In this document: piece by piece, positions 9,943 through 19,029 of the stretch
Layout: every line of letters starts with the position of its first letter
Position numbering within the stretch: the first letter of the stretch is position 1
Origin: Chitinophaga rupis
Lineage (GTDB): Bacteria; Bacteroidota; Bacteroidia; Chitinophagales; Chitinophagaceae
Length of the DNA: 64,000 nt
Direction of reading: 5' to 3'
NCBI RefSeq assembly: GCF_900109685.1
Contig: NZ_FOBB01000002.1
Span: 124,001-188,000 of the forward strand
Translations under genes and position numbers: made by a program
The notes under the pieces: generated by a model
What the model saw: only the letters and a program-made list of their open reading frames with translations
Told to the model about the DNA's origin: nothing
Databases searched by the model: none

Positions 9943-11202
9943 ATGACACGTTATAATTCAAATATATTCAAAGGCCGGCTGCTAACGTTAATGGTTACAC
10001 TGTTAGCGGGCTGCCTGCTGATGGGGGCCTGTAAAAAAGATAATGTTTCAGGACCGCCCATGATTGAAAAGGTGAGCCTGCTGGATTCTTCAAAGGTGGA
10101 CAGTGCCTTTACAAAAGCGCTGCCCTACACCCAGCTGCTGATCACGGGTAAGAACCTGGATGGTATTACGAATGTTTTCTTTAACGAAACGTCCGCGTAC
10201 TTTAACCCTACCTATAACACCTCTACGCACCTGATCGTAAACATCCCGGCAAATGCGCCTACAGAGGCAACAGATCCTAAGGTGCCCAATACCATCCGGA
10301 TCGTTACCACGCATGGGCAAACTTCTTACGCATTTGTTGTTGATATTCCCCCACCGTCCATTGACGAGGTTTCCAATGAAAATGCGCTGGCCGGGGATTC
10401 GGTAATTGTGTGGGGATCCAGCCTTTGGCTGATTGAGAAAATTACGCTGCCCGGTAACCGGGAGGTCAAAGACTTTAACGCAAATGTGCAGGGTACACGC
10501 CTGGCATTTGTAATGCCCAGCCTGGGTACGGATACCGGCCGCTTAGTGATCCAGGGCAAATATGGAACAGCGATGTCTAACGGCCCTTTAAACGATTACC
10601 AAAGCGGGGATGTGATCAGCAACCTTACCGCGTCAGGGGAAGCCGGGGAGAACGCTGTTTTCAACTGGGGCTGGTGGGGCGCCAACAGAACCAATGATGC
10701 CAGCCTGTTTCCCGGCACACGCGGCTATTACCTGCAGAATATTTTTGGCGGGGTAGGGGCCAATGATGGTGGCTGGTGGAATGGCAACCGGTCCGGTAAT
10801 TTTAGTGATGTGCCGCTGTTCACCGCTGCAGTTATGAGTCAGCCTGCAGCTAGTTATGCGCTGAAGTTTGAAATAAATACAAAAGAAGCCTGGAAGGGCG
10901 GCATTTGCATTATACGGCTGAAAGGAGATGGCGGCTTTGCTTATCGTTATATGCCCTGGCAAAGTACTACCGACAAGGCTTTTAGCACTGATAACAAATG
11001 GCAGACCGTGACCATCCCCATCAGCAGCTTTAAAAAAGCTGAAAGCGGTGTGGAAGGTACCGGCGCCAGCGCAGCTGTTATGGGCGATGTGCTGGGCGCA
11101 AACGGGGTGGTTTCATTCGGCTACCGCTTTGTTACGGAAAGCGATCCGGTAGAGGTGTTTAACGCTGCCTTTGACAATTTCAGGATCGTAAAAATAAAGT
11201 AA
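9943..11202 (+). CDS. Surface glycan-binding lipoprotein with IPT/TIG domains (SGBP)
   Basis: A 419-residue lipoprotein with lipobox LMGAC, Cys30. It has tandem IPT/TIG-like Ig folds in the N-terminal half (segments around LLITGKNLDGITNVFFN and NALAGDSVIVWGSSLW) followed by a C-terminal beta-sandwich with many Trp and Gly residues (FNWGWWGANR, GGWWNGNRSG). This resembles the xyloglucan-binding domain of SGBP-B proteins. It sits between SusD and the enzyme, the standard position for an accessory surface glycan-binding protein. The family is well supported. The exact ligand is not, since domains of this type bind several plant glycans. Confidence 0.85.
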   Translation: MTRYNSNIFKGRLLTLMVTLLAGCLLMGACKKDNVSGPPMIEKVSLLDSSKVDSAFTKALPYTQLLITGKNLDGITNVFFNETSAYFNPTYNTSTHLIVNIPANAPTEATDPKVPNTIRIVTTHGQTSYAFVVDIPPPSIDEVSNENALAGDSVIVWGSSLWLIEKITLPGNREVKDFNANVQGTRLAFVMPSLGTDTGRLVIQGKYGTAMSNGPLNDYQSGDVISNLTASGEAGENAVFNWGWWGANRTNDASLFPGTRGYYLQNIFGGVGANDGGWWNGNRSGNFSDVPLFTAAVMSQPAASYALKFEINTKEAWKGGICIIRLKGDGGFAYRYMPWQSTTDKAFSTDNKWQTVTIPISSFKKAESGVEGTGASAAVMGDVLGANGVVSFGYRFVTESDPVEVFNAAFDNFRIVKIK

Positions 11203-11239
11203 CATAAAACGGGCATTTATTTAAACAGCGAGGTTAAAT

Positions 11240-12970
11240 ATGAGCATTTCTTCACGGCTGATACTCTTATCAGTGCTGCTGCCGGCTGCTGCCTGCAGTA
11301 AGCGCACCACCGGCAGCAACAGCACTAAAACAGATACGGACACTGTCACCACAAAAGTGGTCACTCCCCCGGATCCTGAAACAGAAAAGTCCATTGGTTT
11401 CTTTTTGAATGAATGGGCACCCAAAAGCTTTACAGCCGGCGCTTATACGGAAACGGGCATTCCGGCTGCCGCTTCCGTTAATGTAACGCTGGATGCCTCC
11501 ACGGTGGTTACAAAAATATCGCCGGCGCTGTTTGGCAACAATAGCAATCCATATATGTCGCAGATGGTTAACCAGCCCACGCTGCTCAACCATATTACCA
11601 AATTGCATCCCGGCATTATACGTTTTCCGGGGGGCAACATCAGCAGTGTTTATTTCTGGGACCGGGCCCCCGGCAATCCGCCGCCCGATGCGCCTGCAAA
11701 CCTGCTGAATGCAGATGGGGTAAGCAGTGATGCAGGATACTGGTATGGCGGTAATACCGTTGACTGGACACTGTCGCTCAGCAGCTATTATAGCATGCTG
11801 GCACAAACAGGTAACCAGGGCATTATCACCGTTAACTACAGCTATGCACGTTATGGAACATCAAATGACCCGGTAGCTGCAGCAGCGCATCTTGCCGCAG
11901 AATGGGTGCGTTACGATAACGGGCGTACGAAATACTGGGAGGTAGGCAATGAAAGCAACGGCACCTGGCAGGCCGGCTACCGGATAGACCTGTCGCAGAA
12001 TAAAGACGGGCAGCCGCAGCTGATCACCGGGGAGCTGTATGGCCGGCATTTTAAAGTTTTTGCAGATTCCATGCACAAGGCGGCAGCAGCCACCGGGAAA
12101 ACCATCTTTGTGGGTGCGCAGCTGCTGGAAAAACCGGCAGCAACCTGGCAAACACAAACAGATCAAACCTGGAATACAGGCGTGCTGACCCAGGCAGGTA
12201 ATGCGGCTGATTTCTTTATTGTGCACAGCTATTATACGCCCTATGAAACCAATTCTTCGCCCGCTGAGATCCTGGCCTCGGCCCATTCAGTGACGGCTGA
12301 AATGATGCAGCATGTCACTGCTGCTGTGACCAATGCCGGCGTTCCCATGAAGCCGCTGGCCTTAACGGAATGGAATATTTTTGCTACCGGCTCACAGCAA
12401 ATGGTATCGCAGGTGAGCGGTATACACGCTGTTATGGTGCTGGGGGAATTACTGAAAAACAAGTTTGGTATGGCCAGCCGCTGGGACCTTGCCAATAGCT
12501 GGAATAACGGGAATGATCATGGCCTGTTCAGCCAGGGCGAAGGGGCTTCCGGAGAGGCTAAGTGGGCGCCACGGCCGGCCTTTTATTACCTGTATTTTTT
12601 TCAGCACTGCCTGGGCGACCGCTTTATTAATTCAACGGTTTCCGGCAGCGCGGATGTTGAAAGCTACGCATCTACCTTTAGCTCAGGAGAGGTAGCAGTT
12701 ACCCTGGTTAACAAGTCAGCTGCTGCGCAGGATATTCAGCTGTCCTTTAAGAATTTTATTGCCGGCAGCCGTTACTATTGGTATGAGCTGGCCGGCGGTG
12801 CCGGTAACTTTTCAAGAAAGGTGCTGGTAAATGGCCAGGGGCCGGCCGGCGAAATTGGCGGGCCCGAAAACTATGCTGCTTTAAAACCATATTCTGCTGC
12901 TGCCGCAAATGGTGTAAGGGTTAAAGTCCCTGCCATGGGGGTAGTATGTATGGTGATTGATAAAAGATAA
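11240..12970 (+). CDS. Clan GH-A glycoside hydrolase lipoprotein (GH51/GH39-like)
   Basis: A 576-residue lipoprotein (Cys19 after PAAA) and the only enzyme in PUL 1. The core has the marks of a clan GH-A (beta/alpha)8 barrel: RFPGGNIS after an early strand, the acid/base in WEVGNES (Glu238), and a probable nucleophile in ALTEWN (Glu377). A C-terminal beta domain follows (about 455-576). The WEVGNE signature and RFPGG are closest to alpha-L-arabinofuranosidase-type families (GH51, also GH39/GH79), but I cannot fix the family by eye. The lipid anchor implies action at the cell surface or outer-membrane inner face, cutting the glycan imported by the SusCD pair. Confidence 0.8.
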   Translation: MSISSRLILLSVLLPAAACSKRTTGSNSTKTDTDTVTTKVVTPPDPETEKSIGFFLNEWAPKSFTAGAYTETGIPAAASVNVTLDASTVVTKISPALFGNNSNPYMSQMVNQPTLLNHITKLHPGIIRFPGGNISSVYFWDRAPGNPPPDAPANLLNADGVSSDAGYWYGGNTVDWTLSLSSYYSMLAQTGNQGIITVNYSYARYGTSNDPVAAAAHLAAEWVRYDNGRTKYWEVGNESNGTWQAGYRIDLSQNKDGQPQLITGELYGRHFKVFADSMHKAAAATGKTIFVGAQLLEKPAATWQTQTDQTWNTGVLTQAGNAADFFIVHSYYTPYETNSSPAEILASAHSVTAEMMQHVTAAVTNAGVPMKPLALTEWNIFATGSQQMVSQVSGIHAVMVLGELLKNKFGMASRWDLANSWNNGNDHGLFSQGEGASGEAKWAPRPAFYYLYFFQHCLGDRFINSTVSGSADVESYASTFSSGEVAVTLVNKSAAAQDIQLSFKNFIAGSRYYWYELAGGAGNFSRKVLVNGQGPAGEIGGPENYAALKPYSAAAANGVRVKVPAMGVVCMVIDKR

Positions 12971-13198
12971 GAATGGGGTAGTTTAAAATTGCCCAGGTTG
13001 ATACCTGAGCATGATAGCTATCCTTATACTCCTTAACTTAATAAGGAAGCTATAAGTTATTAAAAAAAATGCTAACACAAAAACAACAAGCTCTGCAATA
13101 ACAGATTATGCGTGAGCGTTGGCCAATTTTTATACGGGCCAGGCAGATCGTTTTACCAGGCCCTGTTTGGAACCAATGAATGACTAAGAGGATGTATC

Positions 13199-13225
13199 AA
13201 AGAGGGTGTCTTGTACACCCTCTTT
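13199..13225. terminator. Bidirectional hairpin terminator
   Basis: A perfect 11-bp stem AAAGAGGGTGT/ACACCCTCTTT with a 5-base loop lies between the convergent GH gene and aldo/keto reductase gene. The A and T tracts on either side let it work in both directions. The rest of 12971-13198 shows no gene. Confidence 0.8.
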
Positions 13226-13242
13226 CCGTTTATTGCTTCCTT

Positions 13243-14223
13243 TTATTGAAGGGATCTTAGCTTTGCAATATCTTCATCCGTACGGTTACCATGAATTTCA
13301 ATTTTTTCAAGCGCAGTTTCAATCTCAGCAAACTCCCCATCAGTGAGTGTTACAGCTGCTGCCCCAAAATTTTCCTCCACGCGTGCGGGCTTTCGCGAAC
13401 CGGGAATAGGCACTATGAAATCTTTCTTATGTAACATCCATGCCAGTGAGATCTGCGCCGGTGTAGCATGCTTTGCCGCTGCAAACTGATGCAGCAGATC
13501 CAGCAGCGGCTGGTTGGCAATCATATTATCCCTGTCGAACCGGGTGATCACTCTTCGTGCATCCAGCCCGGTATATTGGGCATTGGGATCCACTTTCCCT
13601 GACAAAAATCCGTTTGCTAACGGGGAAAAGGGTACGAAACCGATGCCCAGCTCTTCACACAGGGGGATCACCTCTTTTTCAGAACTGCGCTCCATAATAG
13701 AGTATTCGTTCTGTATGGCGGTTAATGGTGTAACTGCATGTGCACGTCTTATTTCTTCTGCTGTTGCCTGTGATTGGCCCCAGCCAAGGATCTTGCCTTC
13801 TTTGATCAATTCGCCCATGCAGTATGCAATCTCTTCAACCGGGATATCTTTGTTCACTCTATGCTGGTAATAAAGCTCAACATGGTCAGTGCCTAACCTT
13901 TTTAAAGAACCTTCTAAGCGGTTTCTGAGCTCCTGCATTAAACGCGTGCGGGAATTACCTTCCCAGTCTTTTTGAAATAAGAACTTGGTTGCAATAACCA
14001 CCTGGCCGCGGATGTTTTTTAATGCTTCACCAAGCAGCTGCTCATTTGCGCCCATTGCATATAGTTCAGCAGTATCAAAGAAGGTACAGCCCAGCTCAAA
14101 GGCCTGGTGAATAAGCCGGATAGCTTCCTCTTTTTCCGGGGCAGTGCCATATCCCATGCTAAGTCCCATACAGCCATAGCCGATTGCAGATACTTCCAGC
14201 CCGTTCAGTTTTCTCTTTTTCAT
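13243..14223 (-). CDS. Aldo/keto reductase
   Basis: A 326-residue cytosolic NADPH-dependent oxidoreductase of the aldo/keto reductase superfamily, which reduces aldehydes and ketones. The catalytic tetrad is visible: Asp50 and Tyr55 (FFDTAELYA), Lys80 (ATKF) and His121 (YYQHRV). The cofactor-binding C-terminal motif IPGSRKPARVEENFGA is intact. It resembles the YhdN/AKR13 type with IGYGCMGLS near the N-terminus. An AraC-type regulator lies 132 bases upstream on the same strand. Such pairs are common, with the regulator often controlling the reductase, but this is inferred from position only. Confidence 0.95.
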   Translation of the reverse strand: MKKRKLNGLEVSAIGYGCMGLSMGYGTAPEKEEAIRLIHQAFELGCTFFDTAELYAMGANEQLLGEALKNIRGQVVIATKFLFQKDWEGNSRTRLMQELRNRLEGSLKRLGTDHVELYYQHRVNKDIPVEEIAYCMGELIKEGKILGWGQSQATAEEIRRAHAVTPLTAIQNEYSIMERSSEKEVIPLCEELGIGFVPFSPLANGFLSGKVDPNAQYTGLDARRVITRFDRDNMIANQPLLDLLHQFAAAKHATPAQISLAWMLHKKDFIVPIPGSRKPARVEENFGAAAVTLTDGEFAEIETALEKIEIHGNRTDEDIAKLRSLQ

Positions 14224-14355
14224 GATGCTTGTATTTATAATAATTTAAAGTGCAGCGCAGTCTTCATGACCGTCTTCATTCAATTTTTATGCATACAAAG
14301 TTTCAATTAAAGGGGGCTCATTTTTAAAAGAGAATCAAACCAAAAAGTATGACTT

Positions 14356-15237
14356 TCAAACTTTTCTTTTCCTGAACGATTTAGGTGTGGCGCCGGTTAC
14401 CCGTTTGAAGTAGTTATTAAAATAGGTGGGGTATTCAAAACCCAGGCCGTAGGCAATGTCCGCAATGCTCCAGTTGCTATGCTGCAAAAGGGCTTTTGCT
14501 TCTGCGGCAATACGTTCCGCAATGTGTACAGAGGTAGGTTTGCCGGTAAGCTCCTTTACCGACCGGTTAAGGTAGTTCACGTGTACTGAGAGCGCGCTGG
14601 CAAAATCCTGTGCGGTTCTTAACCTGAGCGGATCTCCGGTGCTTTCTACCGGAAATTGCCTTTCCAGTAATTCCATGAACAGATGGGTGATCCGGGTAGC
14701 TGCATTTTTTTGCTTTAGCCCGTTTTGGGATGGCTGGATCTTCAATGCTTCGTGAATGATAAGCTCTATACAGCTCCTGAGCAGCTGGTTCTTATAATCA
14801 TAATCACTACGGTGTACAGCCAGCATCTCCCGGTAAAGGCTACTCAAAAATGCCGCCTGTTCGCTGTTAACAGGGATCACAGGATTGGCGCCAATGCGGA
14901 ACAGGGGGGAATTTTGCAAGATCTCCGCGCGTTCCCGGCCCGCAATAAAAGCTTCGGTAAAAAGGCAGCCATAGCCTTTTTTCTCTTTGGAGCGATGCAC
15001 CACAGTATGTGGAACATGGGGATTGGCGAAGAATAAGATAGTGCCATTTATGCCGATGGTTTGATCGCCGTAGGTAAGGATCATATCGCCGGTTACCAGC
15101 ACTACTTTATAATAATCCCGCCTGGCGTGATTATGCAGGGTATCTACAGCTCCTGAGATCTCATGGACCTTAAAACCTTTTGAGCTTAGATCTGCAGTAC
15201 TAAATGCTGAATTTTCAGGTAGGTGCCGGATTGCCAT
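14356..15237 (-). CDS. AraC-family transcriptional regulator
   Basis: A 293-residue regulator with an N-terminal cupin-like sensing domain (about 1-150, with HNHARRDYYKV and a later HVPHTVVH) and a C-terminal pair of helix-turn-helix motifs (about 190-293). The second motif is typical: SIADIAYGLGFEYPTYFNNYFKRVTGATPKSFR. No membrane segment is present. It probably controls the aldo/keto reductase gene downstream and possibly itself. The ligand is unknown. Confidence 0.95.
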   Translation of the reverse strand: MAIRHLPENSAFSTADLSSKGFKVHEISGAVDTLHNHARRDYYKVVLVTGDMILTYGDQTIGINGTILFFANPHVPHTVVHRSKEKKGYGCLFTEAFIAGRERAEILQNSPLFRIGANPVIPVNSEQAAFLSSLYREMLAVHRSDYDYKNQLLRSCIELIIHEALKIQPSQNGLKQKNAATRITHLFMELLERQFPVESTGDPLRLRTAQDFASALSVHVNYLNRSVKELTGKPTSVHIAERIAAEAKALLQHSNWSIADIAYGLGFEYPTYFNNYFKRVTGATPKSFRKRKV

Positions 15238-15352
15238 CCGGCAAAATTAAGTAAATCAAACCTCAAATAAAAGCAATAAAGGGCGCAGGCATGCTTCCGG
15301 GCCTTTGAGCGCCTGTAAAGTATAATTATCTGCACGGAGCGATGCAGTGGGT

Positions 15353-15550
15353 TTATTTGTGAAGATCTTTTTTCGGCGATTGTTTTTCTTTTTTTAATTG
15401 CGCCCGCGCCTGTTTTAAGCCGGTAGCAATCGCAACTCCTTCTTCAGCGCCGTTTTCCAGGAGCTTATTAGCGATCTCAACAGCCTTTTTGCGCAGCGCC
15501 ACCGGCTGATTTTTATAGGACGGCGGATAATCTCCATTATACCATGGCAT
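15353..15550 (-). CDS. Small conserved-looking protein of unknown function
   Basis: A 65-residue protein starting MPWYNGDYPPSYKN. The N-terminal MPW...DYP...KN pattern followed by a helix (RKKAVEIANKLLENG, then EGVAIATGLKQA) is one I associate with a widespread family of small uncharacterised bacterial proteins. The C-terminus is strongly basic (KKEKQSPKKDLHK). There is no signal peptide or membrane helix. It is transcribed away from the histidine kinase gene. I do not assign a function. Confidence 0.6.
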   Translation of the reverse strand: MPWYNGDYPPSYKNQPVALRKKAVEIANKLLENGAEEGVAIATGLKQARAQLKKEKQSPKKDLHK

Positions 15551-15665
15551 AAAATGTGTTTTGATATCTTAGCTTACAGCCAAATCCGGGCCATTAAAGC
15601 GTGGCTCATGGTCCTGCTTTCAATGGTTCAGCGGCGGACTGACTGAAGGGTTCTCTATTTTTTAC

Positions 15666-15673
15666 TATATTTG
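15666..15673 (+). promoter_or_regulatory. Candidate -7 element TATATTTG
   Basis: An exact match to the Bacteroidota -7 consensus TAnnTTTG, 107 bases before the histidine kinase start codon. No clear TTTG is present at the -33 position, so support is limited. Confidence 0.3.
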
Positions 15674-15780
15674 ATTCTGCTAGAATTCCATACTGGTATA
15701 TTAATATAGAGGGGAAAACATCCGGCTTGTTGACTTGTAGCCTCCTTCAAATACGATAAAGTGCTTAGTATAGACTACAG

Positions 15781-17850
15781 ATGGGTACCATAAACACTAA
15801 ACAAGATAATACAGGAGCTTTTCAGGATGAAACGGCTGGTCAGACAAATGAAGAACGGCTTTTTCAAAAAATTGTGGAGGAGCAGGAAACGTGTGCCCTT
15901 ATATTTCTTGATAAGGAAGGGATTATAAAAAGCTGGAACAAAGGGGCCGGGATCATTAAGGGATACAGCAGGTCAGAGGCCATAGGTAAGTATTTTGATA
16001 TAAGCTTTTTACCCGAAGACCGGGCAGCGAACATTCCGGCTAATCTGCTGAAAACCTCCATGCTGGATGGTAAAGCCGTTTATGAAGGATGGTGTATACG
16101 TAAAGACGCCTCAAAATACTGGGGCCAGATAACAGTGAAAGCCCTTTATGATGAAAAAGGACAGCTGCTGGGATTCTCTGAACTAGCGCTGGACCTAAGC
16201 CTGGAAAGAGCAGCAGCGGAACGTTCTGAATCCGGCGCAACGCAGCTGCGCAATGATAACCAGGTCCTTAATGAAAGTGGTGAAATGTATCAGGGAATGA
16301 TTGCAGAGATCCAGGATTATGCGATCATCAGGCTGGATGCAAATGGCGTGATCAGAAGCTGGAACTTAGGCGCCGAAAAGATCAAAGGATACAGAGCTGA
16401 AGAAATACTCGGAAAGCATTTCTCGATATTTTATGAGGCCCCCGATAAGGCAAACGGCCTGCCCCAGAAATTAATTGAGTGCGCAAGACATACCGGGAGT
16501 GCAAAACACGAAGGGTGGCGCGTTCGCAAAGACGGTAGCCGTTTTTGGGGAAGCATTGTAATAACCGCATTGCATGCAGGCGATGGCACTGTTATAGGTT
16601 TTACAAAAGTTACCCGCGATCTTACTGAAAAGAAATTAATTGATGACGAGCTGAAACGCTCCTCTGAAGAATTGAAAAGGAGTATTGCTGAGCTGCGGAA
16701 GAGTGAGGAACGTTATCATAAAATGGTGCAGGAAGTACAGGACTATGCGATCATTATGCTGGACGAGGAGGGAAATGTGATCAGCTGGAATATAGGGGCA
16801 GAAAGGATCAAAGGTTACCAGGCAAAAGAGATTATAGGCGTTAATTTCCGCATTTTTTACCCACCCAGGGACAAAGAGGCCGGGTTACCTGAAAAGCTGA
16901 TTCAGATTGCAGCTAAGAACGGAAAAGCCACCCATGAGGGATGGCGCGTCCGGAAAGACGGTAGCCGGTTCTGGGGAAGCATTACCATAACCGCATTGCA
17001 TGGCGGGGATAATTCGATCATTGGATATTCAAAGGTAACCCGCGATCTTACAGAACGGAAGTTTGCGGAAGACAAGATGAAGGATTATGTAATGCAGCTG
17101 GAGAACAAGAACTGGGAGCTGGAACAATTTGCCTATGTTGCCTCACATGACATGCAGGAACCATTACGGAAAATTCAAACCTTCACCGACATCATCCAGA
17201 ACAATCCCAACAACCAGGCAGTTATAGATAAGTATTTTCCAAAGATCAATATCTCCGCTAAAAGGATGAGCATGCTCATCAAATCTATACTGGATTACAG
17301 CCGTTTGGATAAAGTAAAGCACAAGGTACATACGGATCTGAATAAGGTATTGGAATCCGTACGTTTTGACCTGGAATTGATGATCCTGGAACGGAATGCG
17401 ATCATCCTGCATAAGCCGCTTCCTGCTATTGACGTTTACCCGGACCTGGTTAGCCAGCTGTTTACAAATATTTTGGGCAACGCTTTAAAGTATTGTGATG
17501 GGCAACCGGTAATTAAGATCGCTTCAAAGTTTTTGAGGAAAGAAGATATTAAAAACTCACCTCCTGATCTTGAGCACGAATATTTTCTTGAATTATCGTT
17601 CCAGGATAATGGTATTGGCTTTGAACAGCAATACGCAGAGGTGATCTTCGCTATTTTTCAAAGATTACATGCAAGAGATAAATATGAAGGCACCGGTATT
17701 GGGCTGGCCATGTGTAAAAGAATAATGAAAAACCATTCAGGATTTATACGGGCAACCGGCGAGCCGGGCAAGGGCGCCTGCTTTTACACCTATTTCCCCG
17801 TAAGCTATTCGGTGTTTTCCATGAACCAGGAAGCAGCCGCAACCTGGTAA
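15781..17850 (+). CDS. Cytosolic histidine kinase with three PAS domains
   Basis: A 689-residue sensor kinase without membrane helices. Three PAS/PAC units lie at about 25-145, 165-285 and 308-425. Units 2 and 3 are near copies, sharing WRVRKDGSRFWGS and KVTRDLTE, which points to internal duplication. A HisKA domain follows with His456 (YVASHDMQEPLRKI), then a HATPase domain with an N box (NILGNALKY), G1 (DNGIGFE) and G2 (GTGIGLAMC). There is no receiver domain, so it needs a separate partner, and none is adjacent. The DMQEPL H-box is that of the phytochrome-like/bacteriophytochrome kinase group. PAS domains may bind haem, flavin or a small ligand; the signal is unknown. Confidence 0.95.
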   Translation: MGTINTKQDNTGAFQDETAGQTNEERLFQKIVEEQETCALIFLDKEGIIKSWNKGAGIIKGYSRSEAIGKYFDISFLPEDRAANIPANLLKTSMLDGKAVYEGWCIRKDASKYWGQITVKALYDEKGQLLGFSELALDLSLERAAAERSESGATQLRNDNQVLNESGEMYQGMIAEIQDYAIIRLDANGVIRSWNLGAEKIKGYRAEEILGKHFSIFYEAPDKANGLPQKLIECARHTGSAKHEGWRVRKDGSRFWGSIVITALHAGDGTVIGFTKVTRDLTEKKLIDDELKRSSEELKRSIAELRKSEERYHKMVQEVQDYAIIMLDEEGNVISWNIGAERIKGYQAKEIIGVNFRIFYPPRDKEAGLPEKLIQIAAKNGKATHEGWRVRKDGSRFWGSITITALHGGDNSIIGYSKVTRDLTERKFAEDKMKDYVMQLENKNWELEQFAYVASHDMQEPLRKIQTFTDIIQNNPNNQAVIDKYFPKINISAKRMSMLIKSILDYSRLDKVKHKVHTDLNKVLESVRFDLELMILERNAIILHKPLPAIDVYPDLVSQLFTNILGNALKYCDGQPVIKIASKFLRKEDIKNSPPDLEHEYFLELSFQDNGIGFEQQYAEVIFAIFQRLHARDKYEGTGIGLAMCKRIMKNHSGFIRATGEPGKGACFYTYFPVSYSVFSMNQEAAATW

Positions 17851-18030
17851 TTACCTAATCTTATGAGGCATTGCTGCAATGTAACCGGGTAAGTAATGCC
17901 TTACTTGGGAAAGTATTTCTACGTGGCTTATACATGAAATTGGAAACGTTGTAACTAAGAGGTGTGCAGGAACATTATTTGCGTAACTGACACTGTAAGC
18001 AAATCTTTTTTCGCAACTAAATCCAGTTAT

Positions 18031-19029
18031 ATGTTTTACCACGTAAAAGACCTGCAGTATAATGCAAGGGTTAGCAAGCCCGACCCAGCTTTTGCTACTT
18101 TATTATTAGAACAATTTGGCGGCGCTAATGGAGAATTAGCAGCCGCGTTAAGGTACTTTGGCCAGGCTTTTGGCGCCAGGAGCCCGTTCCCGGATAAGTA
18201 CGACCTTTTAATGGATATTGCCACTGAGGAGTTTAGCCACCTGGAAATTGTTGGCGCCACTATTCAAATGCTGCTGCAAGGTATCAATGGCGATCTGAAA
18301 AAAGCTGCAGATGAATCAGAAATTATGCAGCTGCTGGATGGTAAAAAAGCCAAAGAGCAATTCATACACCAGGCCCTGGTTGCTCCGCAGTTCTTAACAA
18401 CCAGCGGGGGAGGCCCGGCATACACCAACAGCCAGGGCGTTCCCTGGAGCGCAGCCTATATCAATGGCGACTGTAACGGGGATCTGACTGTAGACCTGCG
18501 TTCTAATATAGCAGCAGAATCCAGGGCCAAGATAACCTACGAATACCTGTTGCAGTTCACAGATGATCCTTATGTAAAAGATACGCTGAACTTTTTGATG
18601 ACGCGCGAAGTGGCCCACTTCCAAATGTTTGAAGCAGCGCTGGATTCCATTCAGCCTAACTTCCCGCCGGGCGTGTTACAATCTGATCCGCGCTACAGTA
18701 ACCTGTATTTTAACATGTCCAGCGGCGCCGATGTAAGAGGCCCATGGAATGAGGGCGAAAGCACCCAGTTTGGTGAAACCTGGCAGTTCATTAATGATCC
18801 CGTAAAATATGTGCTTGAAACAAATGGATTGCTGAATGTGCAGCCGGAAGGAACAGAAAGAACGTTGGAAGGGGTAAGCCAGCTGGATCAGGACCTGAGC
18901 CAGGAACGCAGTGAAGAAATAAAAATGGCGGTGCCGATAGGTGTAAATGTATGGAGCCAGTCAGAAAAGGAATTAGAAGATCAATCTAAAAGCAGTGGCA
19001 GCCGAAAAAAGACTTCAACCAAAAAATAA
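18031..19029 (+). CDS. Manganese catalase
   Basis: A 332-residue non-haem catalase that disproportionates hydrogen peroxide at a di-manganese centre. Ligands expected from the family are present: Glu35 (GGANGE), Glu67 and His70 (TEEFSHLE), Glu163 (IAAES) and Glu193 with His196 (REVAHFQ). I chose ATG 18031 because the protein then begins MFYHVKDLQYN, the typical family start; the upstream GTG at 17962 adds 23 unrelated residues. The C-terminus is a Ser/Lys-rich tail. The next gene overlaps its end by 35 bases, which suggests co-transcription. Confidence 0.95.
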   Translation: MFYHVKDLQYNARVSKPDPAFATLLLEQFGGANGELAAALRYFGQAFGARSPFPDKYDLLMDIATEEFSHLEIVGATIQMLLQGINGDLKKAADESEIMQLLDGKKAKEQFIHQALVAPQFLTTSGGGPAYTNSQGVPWSAAYINGDCNGDLTVDLRSNIAAESRAKITYEYLLQFTDDPYVKDTLNFLMTREVAHFQMFEAALDSIQPNFPPGVLQSDPRYSNLYFNMSSGADVRGPWNEGESTQFGETWQFINDPVKYVLETNGLLNVQPEGTERTLEGVSQLDQDLSQERSEEIKMAVPIGVNVWSQSEKELEDQSKSSGSRKKTSTKK

